Source of the DNA: a virus
Reading direction: 5' to 3' (one strand)
Virus record (IMG/VR): IMGVR_UViG_3300005529_000040
Span: 1-60,892 of that record
DNA length: 60,892 bases
Shown: positions 23,179-33,153 of the stretch, one piece after another
How positions within the stretch are numbered: the stretch's first letter is position 1
Layout: each line of letters opens with the position of its first letter
The notes under the pieces: model-generated
Seen by the model: only the letters and a program-made list of their open reading frames with translations
What the model was told of the DNA's origin: nothing
The model's database searches: none
Translations under genes and position numbers: made by a program

Positions 23179-23781
23179 TCATAAATGAGCGCCCAATGCA
23201 AGGCCTATTCCAACGCCCACTCCGACCTGCTTTATCGTTGATCCAATTTGATGCCAAAACCCAGGCTTCTTTTTCAATACAACAATCTCGCTGTCCTTCG
23301 CAGCCAACTGTGCATCCTTCTGTGCAGCTATTTGCTGTTCAGCGGAGTAGTCCGTTTGGCACTGCGCGAGTTTCGTCTGTGCTACTTTACCGTCCGCCAA
23401 ATCTTGAAACAGTGGCAGAACGTCTTCCTTTGGAAACGTAACGGAATCGTCAGTCTGCACAGTGACGGGGGTCGGCAGATTGGGAGTTACGGTTGGTAGC
23501 TGCTGAGCGGCTTGCTGTGTCGTCTTCACCTGTGCGATCGTCTTCTCGAGGGTGTCGATCTCTTTCTGAGCCTTTGCGTCGTTTGTGCTGATCTGCGTTT
23601 GCAAGTTTTCGATCGTACTCTGGGCAACATTTACCTGCGCTTCGGCGATCTTCACTTGCTGTGCAGCTTGCAGCCGCGCATCATGCTCAGCCAACCAGGA
23701 ATGAAACGCGATCATACCAACGGCAATCAGCACAAGATAGAAAAAGTGCGTCTTGGCGTAAGTTTCTAACCAGGAAATCAT
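23179..23781 (-). CDS. Rz-like inner-membrane spanin candidate
   Basis: A 200-aa protein. N-in single membrane segment at about residues 12-29 (HFFYLVLIAVGMIAFHSW), then a long periplasmic coiled coil rich in Ala/Gln (about 33-95), a Pro/Thr linker, a second coiled region, and a Gly-rich hydrophobic end. This is the plan of Rz-type spanins, which fuse inner and outer membranes at lysis. No separate Rz1 lipoprotein was recognised inside or after it, so the partner is unknown. Confidence 0.6.
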   Translation of the reverse strand: MISWLETYAKTHFFYLVLIAVGMIAFHSWLAEHDARLQAAQQVKIAEAQVNVAQSTIENLQTQISTNDAKAQKEIDTLEKTIAQVKTTQQAAQQLPTVTPNLPTPVTVQTDDSVTFPKEDVLPLFQDLADGKVAQTKLAQCQTDYSAEQQIAAQKDAQLAAKDSEIVVLKKKPGFWHQIGSTIKQVGVGVGIGLALGAHL

Positions 23782-24140
23782 TCAATCACCTCAAGCTCTC
23801 GATCAAGGCCGGCGTCAATGCTTTCGCGAATGTCGTGCGGCATGATAATGCATCCTTCGCTGGAGTGTTCTGGATCCGATGCGGATGCGCCGTGAATGCG
23901 AAAATCTCCGCGGCCACACATTTCATTGCTTGACGCCGGCGTGAGATTCATCGTGATCGGACCAAGCTTCGGGTGATGGTATGCGGGTCCGATCGCATAT
24001 TTGCCGCGTGGCAAGGGCCCAACATTCTTTTCGCACTGTCCGTTCGGATCGTTCTTGTGCGGAGGCTGCCCGGCCCAGCCGGTTGCGGTTAGCGCTCCGT
24101 CATGAAAGAGTTTTCCTGTTGACTGTTGAAAGGTGTACAT
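23778..24140 (-). CDS. DUF2778 / YkuD-like (Tlde1-family) peptidoglycan-acting protein
   Basis: A 120-aa protein (an ATG 8 codons upstream is possible). MYTFQQSTGKLFHDG at the start, NVGPLPRGKYAIGP, LTPASSNEMCGRGDFRIHG and SSEGCIIMPHDIRE give the complete DUF2778 pattern, including the His and Cys (HG...GC) of L,D-transpeptidase folds. Tlde1 relatives cut or exchange peptidoglycan cross-links. Located between spanin and structural genes, it may be this phage's lysis enzyme in place of a lysozyme or amidase. A second, truncated copy lies near 59,500. Confidence 0.8.
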   Translation of the reverse strand: MYTFQQSTGKLFHDGALTATGWAGQPPHKNDPNGQCEKNVGPLPRGKYAIGPAYHHPKLGPITMNLTPASSNEMCGRGDFRIHGASASDPEHSSEGCIIMPHDIRESIDAGLDRELEVIE

Positions 24141-24153
24141 GAGACCACCTGAT

Positions 24154-24573
24154 TTACATCGCAAAGCTGATTGATAAACCCGTTCCGCCCGCCAACGTGC
24201 CGCTTACCCAGCCCGCGGTGAGATATTTCACGGATGCTGGGAATCCGATCGGCGACGTAGTTTCTCCAGCGCCGGGCGTGAAAATGGCACCAACTGTTCC
24301 GGACGTAATTGTCAGCGTTCCGATTACGTAAAAATTGACCCCGTCCAGCGACCCGTAAATATTGATTTTAATGCTGGTTGCTGTGCCTCCTCCGAGGTCT
24401 ACTTGAAAAGCGGAATAGGTTGGCAGCTGCCCACGCGCGACGGTGGGGACGATCGAATAAACCTTTGCGTTCGCCGGCGCCGTGGTGCCGCTCACGTCGT
24501 TTCCGCCACCCGCCGTAGTAATGTTTTGCAGGATAAAGGCCTGGGACCCACGTTCGTACGCCACTGCTGCCAT
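24154..24573 (-). CDS. Probable minor virion protein, beta-rich
   Basis: A 139-aa protein rich in Gly, Thr and Ser with alternating hydrophobics, predicted beta sandwich (AFQVDLGGGTATSIKINIYG, then DGVNFYVIGTLTI). Similar short jelly-roll-like proteins occur among phage tail and fibre genes. Location next to the fibre gene supports a structural or receptor-related role. No named family. Confidence 0.55.
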   Translation of the reverse strand: MAAVAYERGSQAFILQNITTAGGGNDVSGTTAPANAKVYSIVPTVARGQLPTYSAFQVDLGGGTATSIKINIYGSLDGVNFYVIGTLTITSGTVGAIFTPGAGETTSPIGFPASVKYLTAGWVSGTLAGGTGLSISFAM

Positions 24574-24581
24574 AATTGCTC

Positions 24582-24896
24582 CTATTTAATTTTAGCGCGT
24601 TTTCTCGGCTCCGTTTTACTCTGGTTCAGGTTGAAAGAAATCTCCTGGAGCAAGACTGTCTGCTGCTGCAGATTTTCAGTCTGCACAGACTGGGCGTCAA
24701 CGAGCTGCCCTTGCGCCGACACGATTGACTCAAGCGACTGCTGCATGTGGGCCATGTGATTGTGCAGAAGTGTATTGGCCCATTTACTGATCTTCTTTTG
24801 AACCCACGCGAAGGCTGCGAGAAGAGCGCTGGTAAAGCCTATGATTGGGGACCAGGGCTTTAAGAAATCGCTGATGTGATGAAGAGTGATCTGCAT
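24582..24896 (-). CDS. Membrane protein with coiled coil
   Basis: A 104-aa protein. One hydrophobic segment at about residues 17-33 (PIIGFTSALLAAFAWVQ), then a Gln/Ser-rich coiled coil and a basic tail. Could be a holin-like or antiholin-like partner of the lysis set. Position between the structural and lysis genes; function not shown. Confidence 0.5.
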   Translation of the reverse strand: MQITLHHISDFLKPWSPIIGFTSALLAAFAWVQKKISKWANTLLHNHMAHMQQSLESIVSAQGQLVDAQSVQTENLQQQTVLLQEISFNLNQSKTEPRKRAKIK

Positions 24897-24899
24897 AAA

Positions 24900-25967
24900 C
24901 TATGGCTCGAAAAAGAACGCAGGAACAGCTGCCGCAGCCGCGGAAGTCTGGGTCAGGGTGGTGAGCGCGCCCAGGGTTGCTGGCATGCTTCCCCCGGCAA
25001 TGTGATTTGCGGCAGACGCAACCCTCGGAGTGATTTGCTGAATGATATTTGCGTTAGATGTTCCGCTGTCGAAATAATTAGCTTCCGGTCCAGCAAACGC
25101 CCAGTATGCAATAGCTCCGCTTGGGTCATCAGTGCCGACAGCAAGATAGTAGGTCCCTGGGTTCAATTGCAAAGCTGGGATCGTGAAGTTACGAGAGGCA
25201 GTTCCGTTCGGGATGGTCAGAACTGTTTGCCAAACACGATTCTTGTTCGAGTCGTATATGCCGATATACAGGTTGCCATTCCCAGCAACAGAGTTTTGTC
25301 CGTTCAGTGAAATGTGTCCAAAGGAAACAGTAGGCACAGCTAGGAAAAATTCCCACACCACGACGTTGTTCTGTCCGTTTGTCTGGCCTCCTAAGCTTCC
25401 TTGCGGAGCTGCGTGGAGGTCTAAAATGCCAGGGCCGATCATGTGCGGCGCGGTTCCGATCGAAGCGCTTGAACTGAAAGAGATGTTGCCTGCGCCATCG
25501 TCAGTGATCGTAATTCCCGAGCCTCCGACCTGATTCAGTTTTGACTGAGAGCCGTTGTTTGTTCCATTCGTCTGCAGTAGAAGCGTAGAAATTCCGCTGA
25601 CGCCCGGCGGCACTGGAGGAGGATTTAGTTGGGACGCTGTGTCAAGATTCAGCGATGCGCCCACGATTGAATAATTCGCCTGGCTGGTGATCCGACCTTG
25701 ATTCCAATACTCGACGGTATAATAAGTCGACGGCGGGTTACTCGTTCCGCCTGGATCGATGTTGTCGTTGCCCCAAATCGGCGTCGAAATATTTCCGCTT
25801 GAGTCCGGCGCGACGTCGATCTGAGTTTCGACGATGATCGTAGTTCCGATCACGCGTGGGACGAAGCCGGAAAAGTTTCGAAGACGAAAACGAACGAAAG
25901 CGTTGCCTTGCAGGTTAGCCCCTGTTGCGTCTTCGAACTTACACGTTACTGTACAAGGCGAAGGCAT
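24900..25967 (-). CDS. Tail fibre / receptor-binding protein
   Basis: A 355-aa protein. N-terminal beta domain (about 1-110), then a fibre-type linker LLLQTNGTNNGSQSKLNQVG with GSGITITDDGAGNISF, a motif common in phage fibre shafts, and a C-terminal beta-sandwich (about 190-310) that may bind the receptor. Ala-rich end. No chaperone or tail-assembly gene recognised next to it. Confidence 0.65.
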   Translation of the reverse strand: MPSPCTVTCKFEDATGANLQGNAFVRFRLRNFSGFVPRVIGTTIIVETQIDVAPDSSGNISTPIWGNDNIDPGGTSNPPSTYYTVEYWNQGRITSQANYSIVGASLNLDTASQLNPPPVPPGVSGISTLLLQTNGTNNGSQSKLNQVGGSGITITDDGAGNISFSSSASIGTAPHMIGPGILDLHAAPQGSLGGQTNGQNNVVVWEFFLAVPTVSFGHISLNGQNSVAGNGNLYIGIYDSNKNRVWQTVLTIPNGTASRNFTIPALQLNPGTYYLAVGTDDPSGAIAYWAFAGPEANYFDSGTSNANIIQQITPRVASAANHIAGGSMPATLGALTTLTQTSAAAAAVPAFFFEP

Positions 25968-25977
25968 ATAATTATCA

Positions 25978-28900
25978 CTATTTTACCCTTCCTGCTTTGA
26001 CAGCATCAGCGAGAGGTCCGCCAAACGAGAACGACGTGTCCCCATCTTCAGGGGAGCCCAGATCTAATTCGCTTTGGGCCGGCGGGCGCCGGTAGTCGGT
26101 GAATCCTTCGAGGCCGCGCTGGGCTTTGCCGATTCTTGCTGCATTCCGTCTAAGACTTCGAGCAAGAGCTTCTTGGTCCGCTCCTTTGATGGCTTCGCCG
26201 GCGGGCTTTGGCGTGACGTTTTTGAGTCTTTTGTCGAGCTCATTGAGATCCACTCCTAATTCAGACAGCTTGCCACGAACTTCGGGATCTGTCCTCATGA
26301 TATCAGCAAAGTCATTGCTGTACGCCTTCATCTTGTCCGGCGTCAACCGTTCCAACATGTCTGTCGGACGATAATACGTTCCTCCCGAGCTTTTCCATCC
26401 AGACATCTCCGCGAGCGTTTTCGTAAACGTCCAGATCGCGGCTTGAGCTTCCGCAGGTTCCCATCCCAACTTCTGTGCAGCTTGACGGGTACGCAACGCG
26501 AGCGCGTGATAGAACTGCGGCTTGGCCATCTGCTTTTCATTCACACCAGCGAAGTTACCCATCCACGAATCAAGCGTGACATTGCCAAACGTGTTGCTCA
26601 GGTTCTTTCCAAAGTTCCCTACCTTGAAATTCCTATTGCGATCTTCCAAAATGTCCTGGTCGTTTAGCGCGCGCACTAAGTTCGGCAGCTTCGAAGGCTG
26701 ATTCGTCAACGGACGAATGTCTCCGTTTCGCATCGCTTTTTGAATCTCACTAATCGTTGTCGGCCGGCCGGCGTCGTGCCAATCCTTCCAGAAGGTCAGA
26801 GCTTCACGTAGGTTCAATGGGACACCCTGTTGCGGTGACGTTGCAGCAACGACATTCGCCCAACGATCAGCGTCTTCTGGCTGAAAGTAATCCGGTGCAA
26901 GCTTTCGCATCGCATCGAACGCGTCGATCGAACGCTGATACCATGTTTTGCCAACTGCGCCCTTGCGCGCCGCAGCTTCGAAATCGTGGACCTCAGGCAG
27001 CTTACGAAGAATTTGAGCGAACTGATTCCCCAGGCGTTTCGATGTAGCCTGTTCCCGTTCTTTATCTGTCAACAAGCTCAGCGGATCACCATTTGGAACC
27101 TTGCTCGCTTCCTCTCCAGGGAATGCCGCACCAGTAGTCTGCACAGAAGAGGACTCGGCCGGGCGTAGGTGCTGAATGCCGAGTTCTTTGGCGGCGTTTG
27201 AGAGGCTGTTCTGCATCGGGCCGTTCAAAACGCCGGCGTTCAAACGATATTGACCATCAGGCATCACCGTGACGTGCGCGCCCCCGGCCGGGGTTTCTTC
27301 AGGAGCAAAAGATTTGCCATGAAACGTGAGTTTTCCTGTTTTGTCGATCAGGAAATTGTTTCCAGGGCGATTGATCTCTTCTTCGCTGGCGACACCATTT
27401 CCAGCATGTCCGCCTTGCTGCATCAACTCTTGTTTGATTTCTTGTGATCGACGGAGAAAGTCGCTGGTGCTCGCATCCGGACCAAGCTCAGTTCGAGCGC
27501 GTTTCTGCGCTTCAGCATCGTGCTGTAGATTTCCCCAGGGGGAAGCGACATCGGTTCCTGTCTGTGCTGGCGCTTCGGCTGCAGCTCCTCCCAAACCTTT
27601 ACGCTGAACCGAGGCGCGCGCGAGACCAGCTTCGGCCGCTAACTTGCCGGCAGGAAGTTCTGCAGCTTTGTTTGGTGCCCCGACGAGCTGAGTCTGTTGT
27701 CCATCGAAAAAGAAGTTGATGCCAGTCCCTGGTGCTGTGTATCCATCGTAGCCAGCATCTCGAATCGCGAGTTCTTTTGCGTTGGTTGCGGCGTACTGAG
27801 CGATCGTGTCGTTTCCTGTTTTGTTGAATGCGTCCTGGTAAACACTCTGGGCCGCATCATTCCATTTCGGATCTGTGATGTCAGCCAGCGCAAAATTTCC
27901 GCGAACCTCATGCGAATACTTACGCCCAGCGATCGCGGGCTCTGGACGTGTGCCGGCGGAATACGCATAGAACCCTGCCGGCGCATCTTGTCCAACGCCA
28001 AATTGAGTCCCAACATTCAGCCGAGCGCCCTCTTGTCCAACCGGCATGCCTGTCTCTTTTTGAGCAATACCCCGACGACGGCCATCGATGTAGTCCAACT
28101 TTTCGTTCGATAGGTGGTAACCGACGAACGGCTTCTTCGCAGGAGTGGCCGCGGCGAGAGCTTGTGCTCGAAAGTCGACTGAGAAAGGAGAGTGGACGGG
28201 TTCACCTGAACCTCCGGTCGGCAGCTCTTCACCACGACCCAAGTGATAAATGGCTTTCTGGTTCATCTGCTGTCCCATCTGCGCAGCAGCTTGTTTGTTC
28301 GGTGTAGTCGCCGTGATGTCGAGATAGTGCAGACCTGTCGGGTCGGCCCAGGTGCCAACCTGGAGATTCGGATTTCGAGCGAGCAGATCGCGATGTTGCG
28401 CGACAAAATCGTTGTACTGCTCTGGGGTGAACGGTTTGGTGGAAACGACGGTGTGTTCAGGAGCGACGCTCACCGCCCAGTTGTTACTCCCAGTCAAATT
28501 TTTGCCGGTGCGAGGATCGAAGGTAGATCCGCCTGCCGTTAGATGAGACTCGAGTGCGGCTTGACCGACAGCAGGATGCTCTCCGGCGAGACGGGCCTGA
28601 GGCTCATGAGCAGCGTACGCTATCGCAGTCTGTGCAGCGTCAGCGCCGGCGCCAGTAATCGCTCCTGCGTAATCACCTTGACGTAGTTGCTCTTCATACT
28701 TGGTTGGCTGAAAGCTGCTCAATGTTGAAACAGCACCCTTCGTTGCAGCGCGGCCCAGGTCCTTCAAACCAGCTTTCGTTCCGTACGTATGTTTGGCTGC
28801 ACCAAAGGCATCCTTCAAAACATCTGCCTGAGATCTGTTCTCGTCTTCAGACGTGGGAACGTACGTGTCGTCGCCTTGCCCAGGAAAGAGAGCGTTGTGA

Positions 28901-29073
28901 ATCACCTGAGGAATGGAAGGCACTCGTTCTTGCAGAGCTTCAAAGGCACGAGGAATGGCAGTCTCAGTCGGCTCGTTCCCGGGAGTCAATCCGATCGGAA
29001 TCGGAGGCGCAGCAGGCTGCTCTGGATCATCCCACGATCCGCCGGCACCACTAAGTTGTTTCTGCGGAGGCAT
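25978..29073 (-). CDS. Large multi-domain virion (ejection) protein
   Basis: A 1031-aa protein. Disordered Pro-rich start; helical part to about 190. A middle module (about 315-475: PFVGYHLSNEKLDYIDGRRR, PAGFYAYSAG, then EVRGNFALADITD and IRDAGYDGYTAPGT) resembles ADP-ribosyltransferase-like/MuF C-terminal folds. Near 690-900, KGAVGKTWYQRSIDAFDAM and VVAATSPQQGVPLNLREAL match a domain seen in phage internal proteins (DUF7178-like). In a T7-type virion this place in the operon holds proteins injected with the DNA. The transferase idea is weakly supported. Starts by TAATG overlap with the upstream gene. Confidence 0.6.
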   Translation of the reverse strand: MPPQKQLSGAGGSWDDPEQPAAPPIPIGLTPGNEPTETAIPRAFEALQERVPSIPQVIHNALFPGQGDDTYVPTSEDENRSQADVLKDAFGAAKHTYGTKAGLKDLGRAATKGAVSTLSSFQPTKYEEQLRQGDYAGAITGAGADAAQTAIAYAAHEPQARLAGEHPAVGQAALESHLTAGGSTFDPRTGKNLTGSNNWAVSVAPEHTVVSTKPFTPEQYNDFVAQHRDLLARNPNLQVGTWADPTGLHYLDITATTPNKQAAAQMGQQMNQKAIYHLGRGEELPTGGSGEPVHSPFSVDFRAQALAAATPAKKPFVGYHLSNEKLDYIDGRRRGIAQKETGMPVGQEGARLNVGTQFGVGQDAPAGFYAYSAGTRPEPAIAGRKYSHEVRGNFALADITDPKWNDAAQSVYQDAFNKTGNDTIAQYAATNAKELAIRDAGYDGYTAPGTGINFFFDGQQTQLVGAPNKAAELPAGKLAAEAGLARASVQRKGLGGAAAEAPAQTGTDVASPWGNLQHDAEAQKRARTELGPDASTSDFLRRSQEIKQELMQQGGHAGNGVASEEEINRPGNNFLIDKTGKLTFHGKSFAPEETPAGGAHVTVMPDGQYRLNAGVLNGPMQNSLSNAAKELGIQHLRPAESSSVQTTGAAFPGEEASKVPNGDPLSLLTDKEREQATSKRLGNQFAQILRKLPEVHDFEAAARKGAVGKTWYQRSIDAFDAMRKLAPDYFQPEDADRWANVVAATSPQQGVPLNLREALTFWKDWHDAGRPTTISEIQKAMRNGDIRPLTNQPSKLPNLVRALNDQDILEDRNRNFKVGNFGKNLSNTFGNVTLDSWMGNFAGVNEKQMAKPQFYHALALRTRQAAQKLGWEPAEAQAAIWTFTKTLAEMSGWKSSGGTYYRPTDMLERLTPDKMKAYSNDFADIMRTDPEVRGKLSELGVDLNELDKRLKNVTPKPAGEAIKGADQEALARSLRRNAARIGKAQRGLEGFTDYRRPPAQSELDLGSPEDGDTSFSFGGPLADAVKAGRVK

Positions 29074-30815
29074 TATTTACTCGACTCTCTCTTGACTGTT
29101 TTTTCAAACAACTTTCCTTGCTTCGGAATTCGCCCTTTTGGAAAATCTTCCTTCCGGCTGGGGCTCAGAAGTTCCTGTTCTGGAGCAGCCGGTTTGATTT
29201 CAGACGGCCGCACAAACTGAGGCGGTGTCTGTAGCGAAGGCTGATATGGAATGACCGGCGGTGGGCCACTGGGTTGGCCAATTGGCTCAACGTTTGAACC
29301 CAAAGGAATCGCAGTCGGTCCGCCAGGACCAACACGCTGCACAGAAGGACCACCGGCGGGCAGGAGGCCAGCAATAGGACGTGCGCCGGAGCCAACCGCA
29401 CGGTTGGGAGTGGCGCCACTTTGCGCCAACTTTTCAAATCCAGACTGAAGTGCGTCCCCGATGTTCACATTTGCGACGGCAGACTGACTCGCGCCGGCAA
29501 GCCCAGAAACGTTTCCACGAATGATGTCCCAGGCATGCATCGCTTTTTGTATGTACGGAACTCGTCGCTGGAGTTCCGCCATATTCATCCGAGCCTGGAG
29601 CTGATCACGTACTGAACTGAGTGCAGCGTAGCGTCGTTCGTATTCACGAATCCCGCCTTCTCCACGCTGCGAAAGCGTGTCAGAAATTTTGTTCCCGAGC
29701 TCTTGGTCCAAAGCTTTGAGCGAAGCCAAACGACGCTGCGTCGCGGCGCTCGCGGCACGATCAGAAGGTGTCATGCTTTCGAAATCACGCAATGCGGAGT
29801 TCACGGTGCGAGCAAGCTGATCGGTCTCAGCAAGTGACAGAACTCCCTGCTGAGCTTTCGCAGCCAGAGCCCGGTCCGCTACAGTGCCAGCCGTCTTTGA
29901 TAAGAAGTTCAGTCCATTCGAGGCGTCAGCACCCACTTGCATGCTGACGGGAACGGCTGCGTTACGGGCAATCTGCGGGGCACGCTCAGTGTTGTACATC
30001 TGCGAGAGGTGGTCATTGATGCCTTGGACTGTCGCGCGCACACGCATATCGGGGCGGAGCATTCCGCCCTTCGCGTCATTCAAATTGAGCTTCTGACCGA
30101 TCTCGTTTAGGTCACCGGCCGCTGCATAAAGATTCGCGCGGAACCCTGGATCACTGCCTACGGGCGCCGCCGCCCTAAAGATGTGTTCAACGCCGTCAAC
30201 CGCTGCCGGATGTAAAGATGCAGCTTCAGGAATGACTGAAGCCTGGGGAGTGCGTGTGGCGGCTGAATAAGCTGCTTTTACACCGCGAGCCGCAGTAGAA
30301 AGCGCTTTCGGCGCGACTGCTGCCCCGGCTGCTGTGCCAGCACTTTCGGGAGCAACCGAAAGAATATCGTCTTCCATATTGCTGCGCTCATCAGGCGAGG
30401 CGTTTGCGAATTTTTTCCAGTAAGAGACAGCGTTCAAAACAGGCTGCACAGCCAGACGATCGATAACTCGGCCCGTCGGCCCAATTTTGGTTTCGAAGCC
30501 TTTGCCGAACTGCTGACTTTCTTCTGGAGTCTCAGGATCTGCCGCAGCGTGGTAAATCTGTTTTCCCGCGGTGATCGGATTCAACATTGATCCCGCTGCA
30601 CTGAGTTCGCGTTTGAACGTGTCGTTTGAAGCAGCATCACCTCCGGTGTAGCGATCAAACGCACTCGGCTCTTGCTGTGCAGCTGCCGCATGAATCGGAG
30701 TGGTCGCCGGCGTAGGTGGGGCAGACTGCTGCTGCATCATGAACGAATCAGGAGTCAATGAAGAGCCCTGTTTCGCCATGAACTCGTCTGGCGTTAATTG
30801 CGAACCATTTGCCAT
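29073..30815 (-). CDS. Large virion protein, probable ejection/internal core protein
   Basis: A 580-aa protein. The first 60 residues carry two repeats of the type LTPDEFMAKQGSS / LTPDSFMMQQQS. A long helical, Ala-rich body (about 130-430) follows, then a Pro/Gly-rich tail. No enzyme motif. Size, helicity and location among tail and ejection genes match T7 gp15/gp16-like internal proteins, but there is no direct sequence match. Confidence 0.55.
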   Translation of the reverse strand: MANGSQLTPDEFMAKQGSSLTPDSFMMQQQSAPPTPATTPIHAAAAQQEPSAFDRYTGGDAASNDTFKRELSAAGSMLNPITAGKQIYHAAADPETPEESQQFGKGFETKIGPTGRVIDRLAVQPVLNAVSYWKKFANASPDERSNMEDDILSVAPESAGTAAGAAVAPKALSTAARGVKAAYSAATRTPQASVIPEAASLHPAAVDGVEHIFRAAAPVGSDPGFRANLYAAAGDLNEIGQKLNLNDAKGGMLRPDMRVRATVQGINDHLSQMYNTERAPQIARNAAVPVSMQVGADASNGLNFLSKTAGTVADRALAAKAQQGVLSLAETDQLARTVNSALRDFESMTPSDRAASAATQRRLASLKALDQELGNKISDTLSQRGEGGIREYERRYAALSSVRDQLQARMNMAELQRRVPYIQKAMHAWDIIRGNVSGLAGASQSAVANVNIGDALQSGFEKLAQSGATPNRAVGSGARPIAGLLPAGGPSVQRVGPGGPTAIPLGSNVEPIGQPSGPPPVIPYQPSLQTPPQFVRPSEIKPAAPEQELLSPSRKEDFPKGRIPKQGKLFEKTVKRESSK

Positions 30816-30827
30816 CTTGACACAGCC

Positions 30828-32537
30828 TTACTTATTGATCTGGTAGCCAGCGTCTGTGAATTCTCTCGTCGCTTGCTGCACAGAAATGCCTTTAGCAGCG
30901 GCGTACTGGCGAACGTGCTCAGTCGTAGCTGTTTTGGGAGCGCCGCCGGAGGTGTTGCCAGAACTCGATGTTTTGCCTTTGATCTTTGGAATGCCTTTTT
31001 CAAGGTTATTGACCATGTTGTCAAAGGCGTCAAGTTGGGTGATCATCATGTCTCGATTGCCACTTCGCATGCTCGGTAACGTAGCCAGAATCGCACCGCG
31101 CAATTTGTCTGACGCAGCACCCATTCCAGCAATATTACGAAGAGACATAGCACGTTCTTGCAGTTGCGCCATCCAGGTCACAAATCTTTGCTGATCAGGA
31201 GTAAGCCGATCAGTCCCGATTATCGTGTCAACCTCGTTTTGAAAAATTGATGGATCATCAGTCGCACGCGCCGCCATTGTGAATTTGGCAATGGTGTCCG
31301 CACTAAGAGGAGTTTCCAGCTGACCAATTGCAGTCCGCATGTTTCTAGACGCAACACGGATGTCATTCATTTGAGCTTCGGCGCTGATTGCCTTCGCACC
31401 GGCTCCCGCAGGCGCAGCGCCCTGAGCAATTGCGTTGCCGGCGGTCATCCATGAAAGATTGCCTTCAGGATCTATAGACTGCACAGGACGAAGCATGGCG
31501 TACATCTGCGCGCGTGCGACTGACGGTCCAACGGCCGCGACCTGGTGAATCTTGTTGCCAATGCGATCAAGGGCCCACATTCCGTCTTGTCCAAGATCTT
31601 TGATCGTGATGCCCTTCGCCTGGAGCACTTTGCCGATCTGTTGATATTGCTGAGCGCTGACCTTCTGGCCAGACATCGTCGGATCACCAGCGACCGCAGC
31701 CACCCACGGATCGACTTCGAACCGGCCAAGCAGCATGTCGCGCACTTTGTCGGTTTGGGCATCATTCAAACCCATCTTTGACATTTGCAAGCGGAATTTG
31801 GACCCGAGCTCGGGATCAGCTAAGATCTCGGGCTCGGTTAAGGAACGAAACCCACTCGAGGGATCGTTCGGATTGTTGAGCGTGTACCCGTACCGGCGCA
31901 TGTCGCCCATCATCTTGCTCTGTGCAGTATCAGCTTTCTGTTGATTGATTTCGTTCGCTTGTTCTTTCGTGCCGATCATTGCAGCGCGCCAGGCGGCTTC
32001 GTTTCCAAGCTGCATACGGCGCATTGCCAGCTCGCGATCGAGAGGCGTGCCGAAATTCTGTTCGTAAGCATCGCTGGCATGACTAAGAAAGCGACTCAGC
32101 GCTCCGAGTTTGGCTTCGGGAGTGAGCGGCCCGGTGTAAGGTTGCCCAGGCTTCGGCTGCGCGGCGGTCATCCCTGTCACGCGAGACAGTATGCTCAAGA
32201 ACTTATTTTTCGGTCCCTGCGGAGCGAGAGACGGGAAAGAGCCGTCACTTTCAGACTGCACAGGAGGGAGGGACGATGACGCGTCTGTCTTGATCTCAGG
32301 AGGCGTGGGATCTTGATCACCGCTGGGAATCTGGCTTGTTGCCGGGGGTCCGACTTTGGGCGCATTGAGGGCCGGAATTGGACCGATTGTGCTGGAGCTC
32401 AGCCCTTGGCTCCCAGAGCTTCCTCCATCGTCGGCAGCTCCAGTGTTGGGAGCATCGACATCAACATCTTCTTGCGAACCGCGGGTCAGTTGGCCGCGCA
32501 GCGCATTGAACTTTGCTAAGAGTGGATTTTGCGCCAC
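30828..32537 (-). CDS. Large virion protein, probable ejection protein
   Basis: A 569-aa protein from a GTG after AAGGGAAG. Disordered acidic/Ser/Pro-rich first 110 residues, then a helical body. Its ends share short EF-like helices (TREFTDAGYQI) with repeats at the start of the next gene's product (LTPDEFM). No recognised enzyme domain. One of three large internal-type proteins in a row. Confidence 0.55.
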   Translation of the reverse strand: MAQNPLLAKFNALRGQLTRGSQEDVDVDAPNTGAADDGGSSGSQGLSSSTIGPIPALNAPKVGPPATSQIPSGDQDPTPPEIKTDASSSLPPVQSESDGSFPSLAPQGPKNKFLSILSRVTGMTAAQPKPGQPYTGPLTPEAKLGALSRFLSHASDAYEQNFGTPLDRELAMRRMQLGNEAAWRAAMIGTKEQANEINQQKADTAQSKMMGDMRRYGYTLNNPNDPSSGFRSLTEPEILADPELGSKFRLQMSKMGLNDAQTDKVRDMLLGRFEVDPWVAAVAGDPTMSGQKVSAQQYQQIGKVLQAKGITIKDLGQDGMWALDRIGNKIHQVAAVGPSVARAQMYAMLRPVQSIDPEGNLSWMTAGNAIAQGAAPAGAGAKAISAEAQMNDIRVASRNMRTAIGQLETPLSADTIAKFTMAARATDDPSIFQNEVDTIIGTDRLTPDQQRFVTWMAQLQERAMSLRNIAGMGAASDKLRGAILATLPSMRSGNRDMMITQLDAFDNMVNNLEKGIPKIKGKTSSSGNTSGGAPKTATTEHVRQYAAAKGISVQQATREFTDAGYQINK

Positions 32538-32553
32538 CTGAACACTTCCCTTC

Positions 32554-33108
32554 TTATACGGCAGCGATTGCGCCTATTTTTGCGGCAGTACCGATACCCT
32601 TCATTACGTTGCCAAAACCAGAAGTTGCGCCCATTGCAGTTTCAGCCTGTCCGCCTTTCATCTGTTCGTCGATAGCCGGTAGCGGGCTGTAGAGCTGCTG
32701 CTGTTCCTGGTTGTATTTCACTCCTTGAAGGCCCAGGCCAAGCTGGTTATTCACTTGCTGCCCGTATGCATTCGTTGTGGCTTCGCCGGCGTTGCGGTTC
32801 GCGCTGTTGATCAGTGATGCAGACATGCCACTTGGAGCAACGCCCATGCCACGCGCCGCCAACCCCTTCTGTGCAGCTGCCACGGTGTCGCCATAGGCCT
32901 TCCCGATTTGCTCTTTTTCTTGCCCGAATTGCTCTTTGAGATACGGATTCAATCCACCATTGGACGGCAGCGCGAAAAGTTTGTTCGCAGCTGCATCTCC
33001 AGCTCCGCGATAGCTGTTCTGCAGTCCTGTGTAAGATTTGGCCAAATTGCCGGCGGTATTCGTTGCGCTTTTTACAGCATCGAGCCCTGGCGAAGAGAAA
33101 AAGCCCAT
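32554..33108 (-). CDS. Internal virion protein candidate (gp14-like by position)
   Basis: A 184-aa protein from the ATG after CCAGGACG; a start 6 codons earlier is possible. Gly/Ala/Gln-rich with amphipathic helices and a hydrophobic Gly/Ala C-terminus (GTAAKIGAIAAV). T7 gp14 and P22-type ejection proteins share this composition and size. The location just upstream of the large ejection proteins agrees. By position, not by family match. Confidence 0.5.
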   Translation of the reverse strand: MGFFSSPGLDAVKSATNTAGNLAKSYTGLQNSYRGAGDAAANKLFALPSNGGLNPYLKEQFGQEKEQIGKAYGDTVAAAQKGLAARGMGVAPSGMSASLINSANRNAGEATTNAYGQQVNNQLGLGLQGVKYNQEQQQLYSPLPAIDEQMKGGQAETAMGATSGFGNVMKGIGTAAKIGAIAAV

Positions 33109-33153
33109 AAGACACGTCCTGGTCAATATTTTACAGGAATTTATCGGGGTGGA

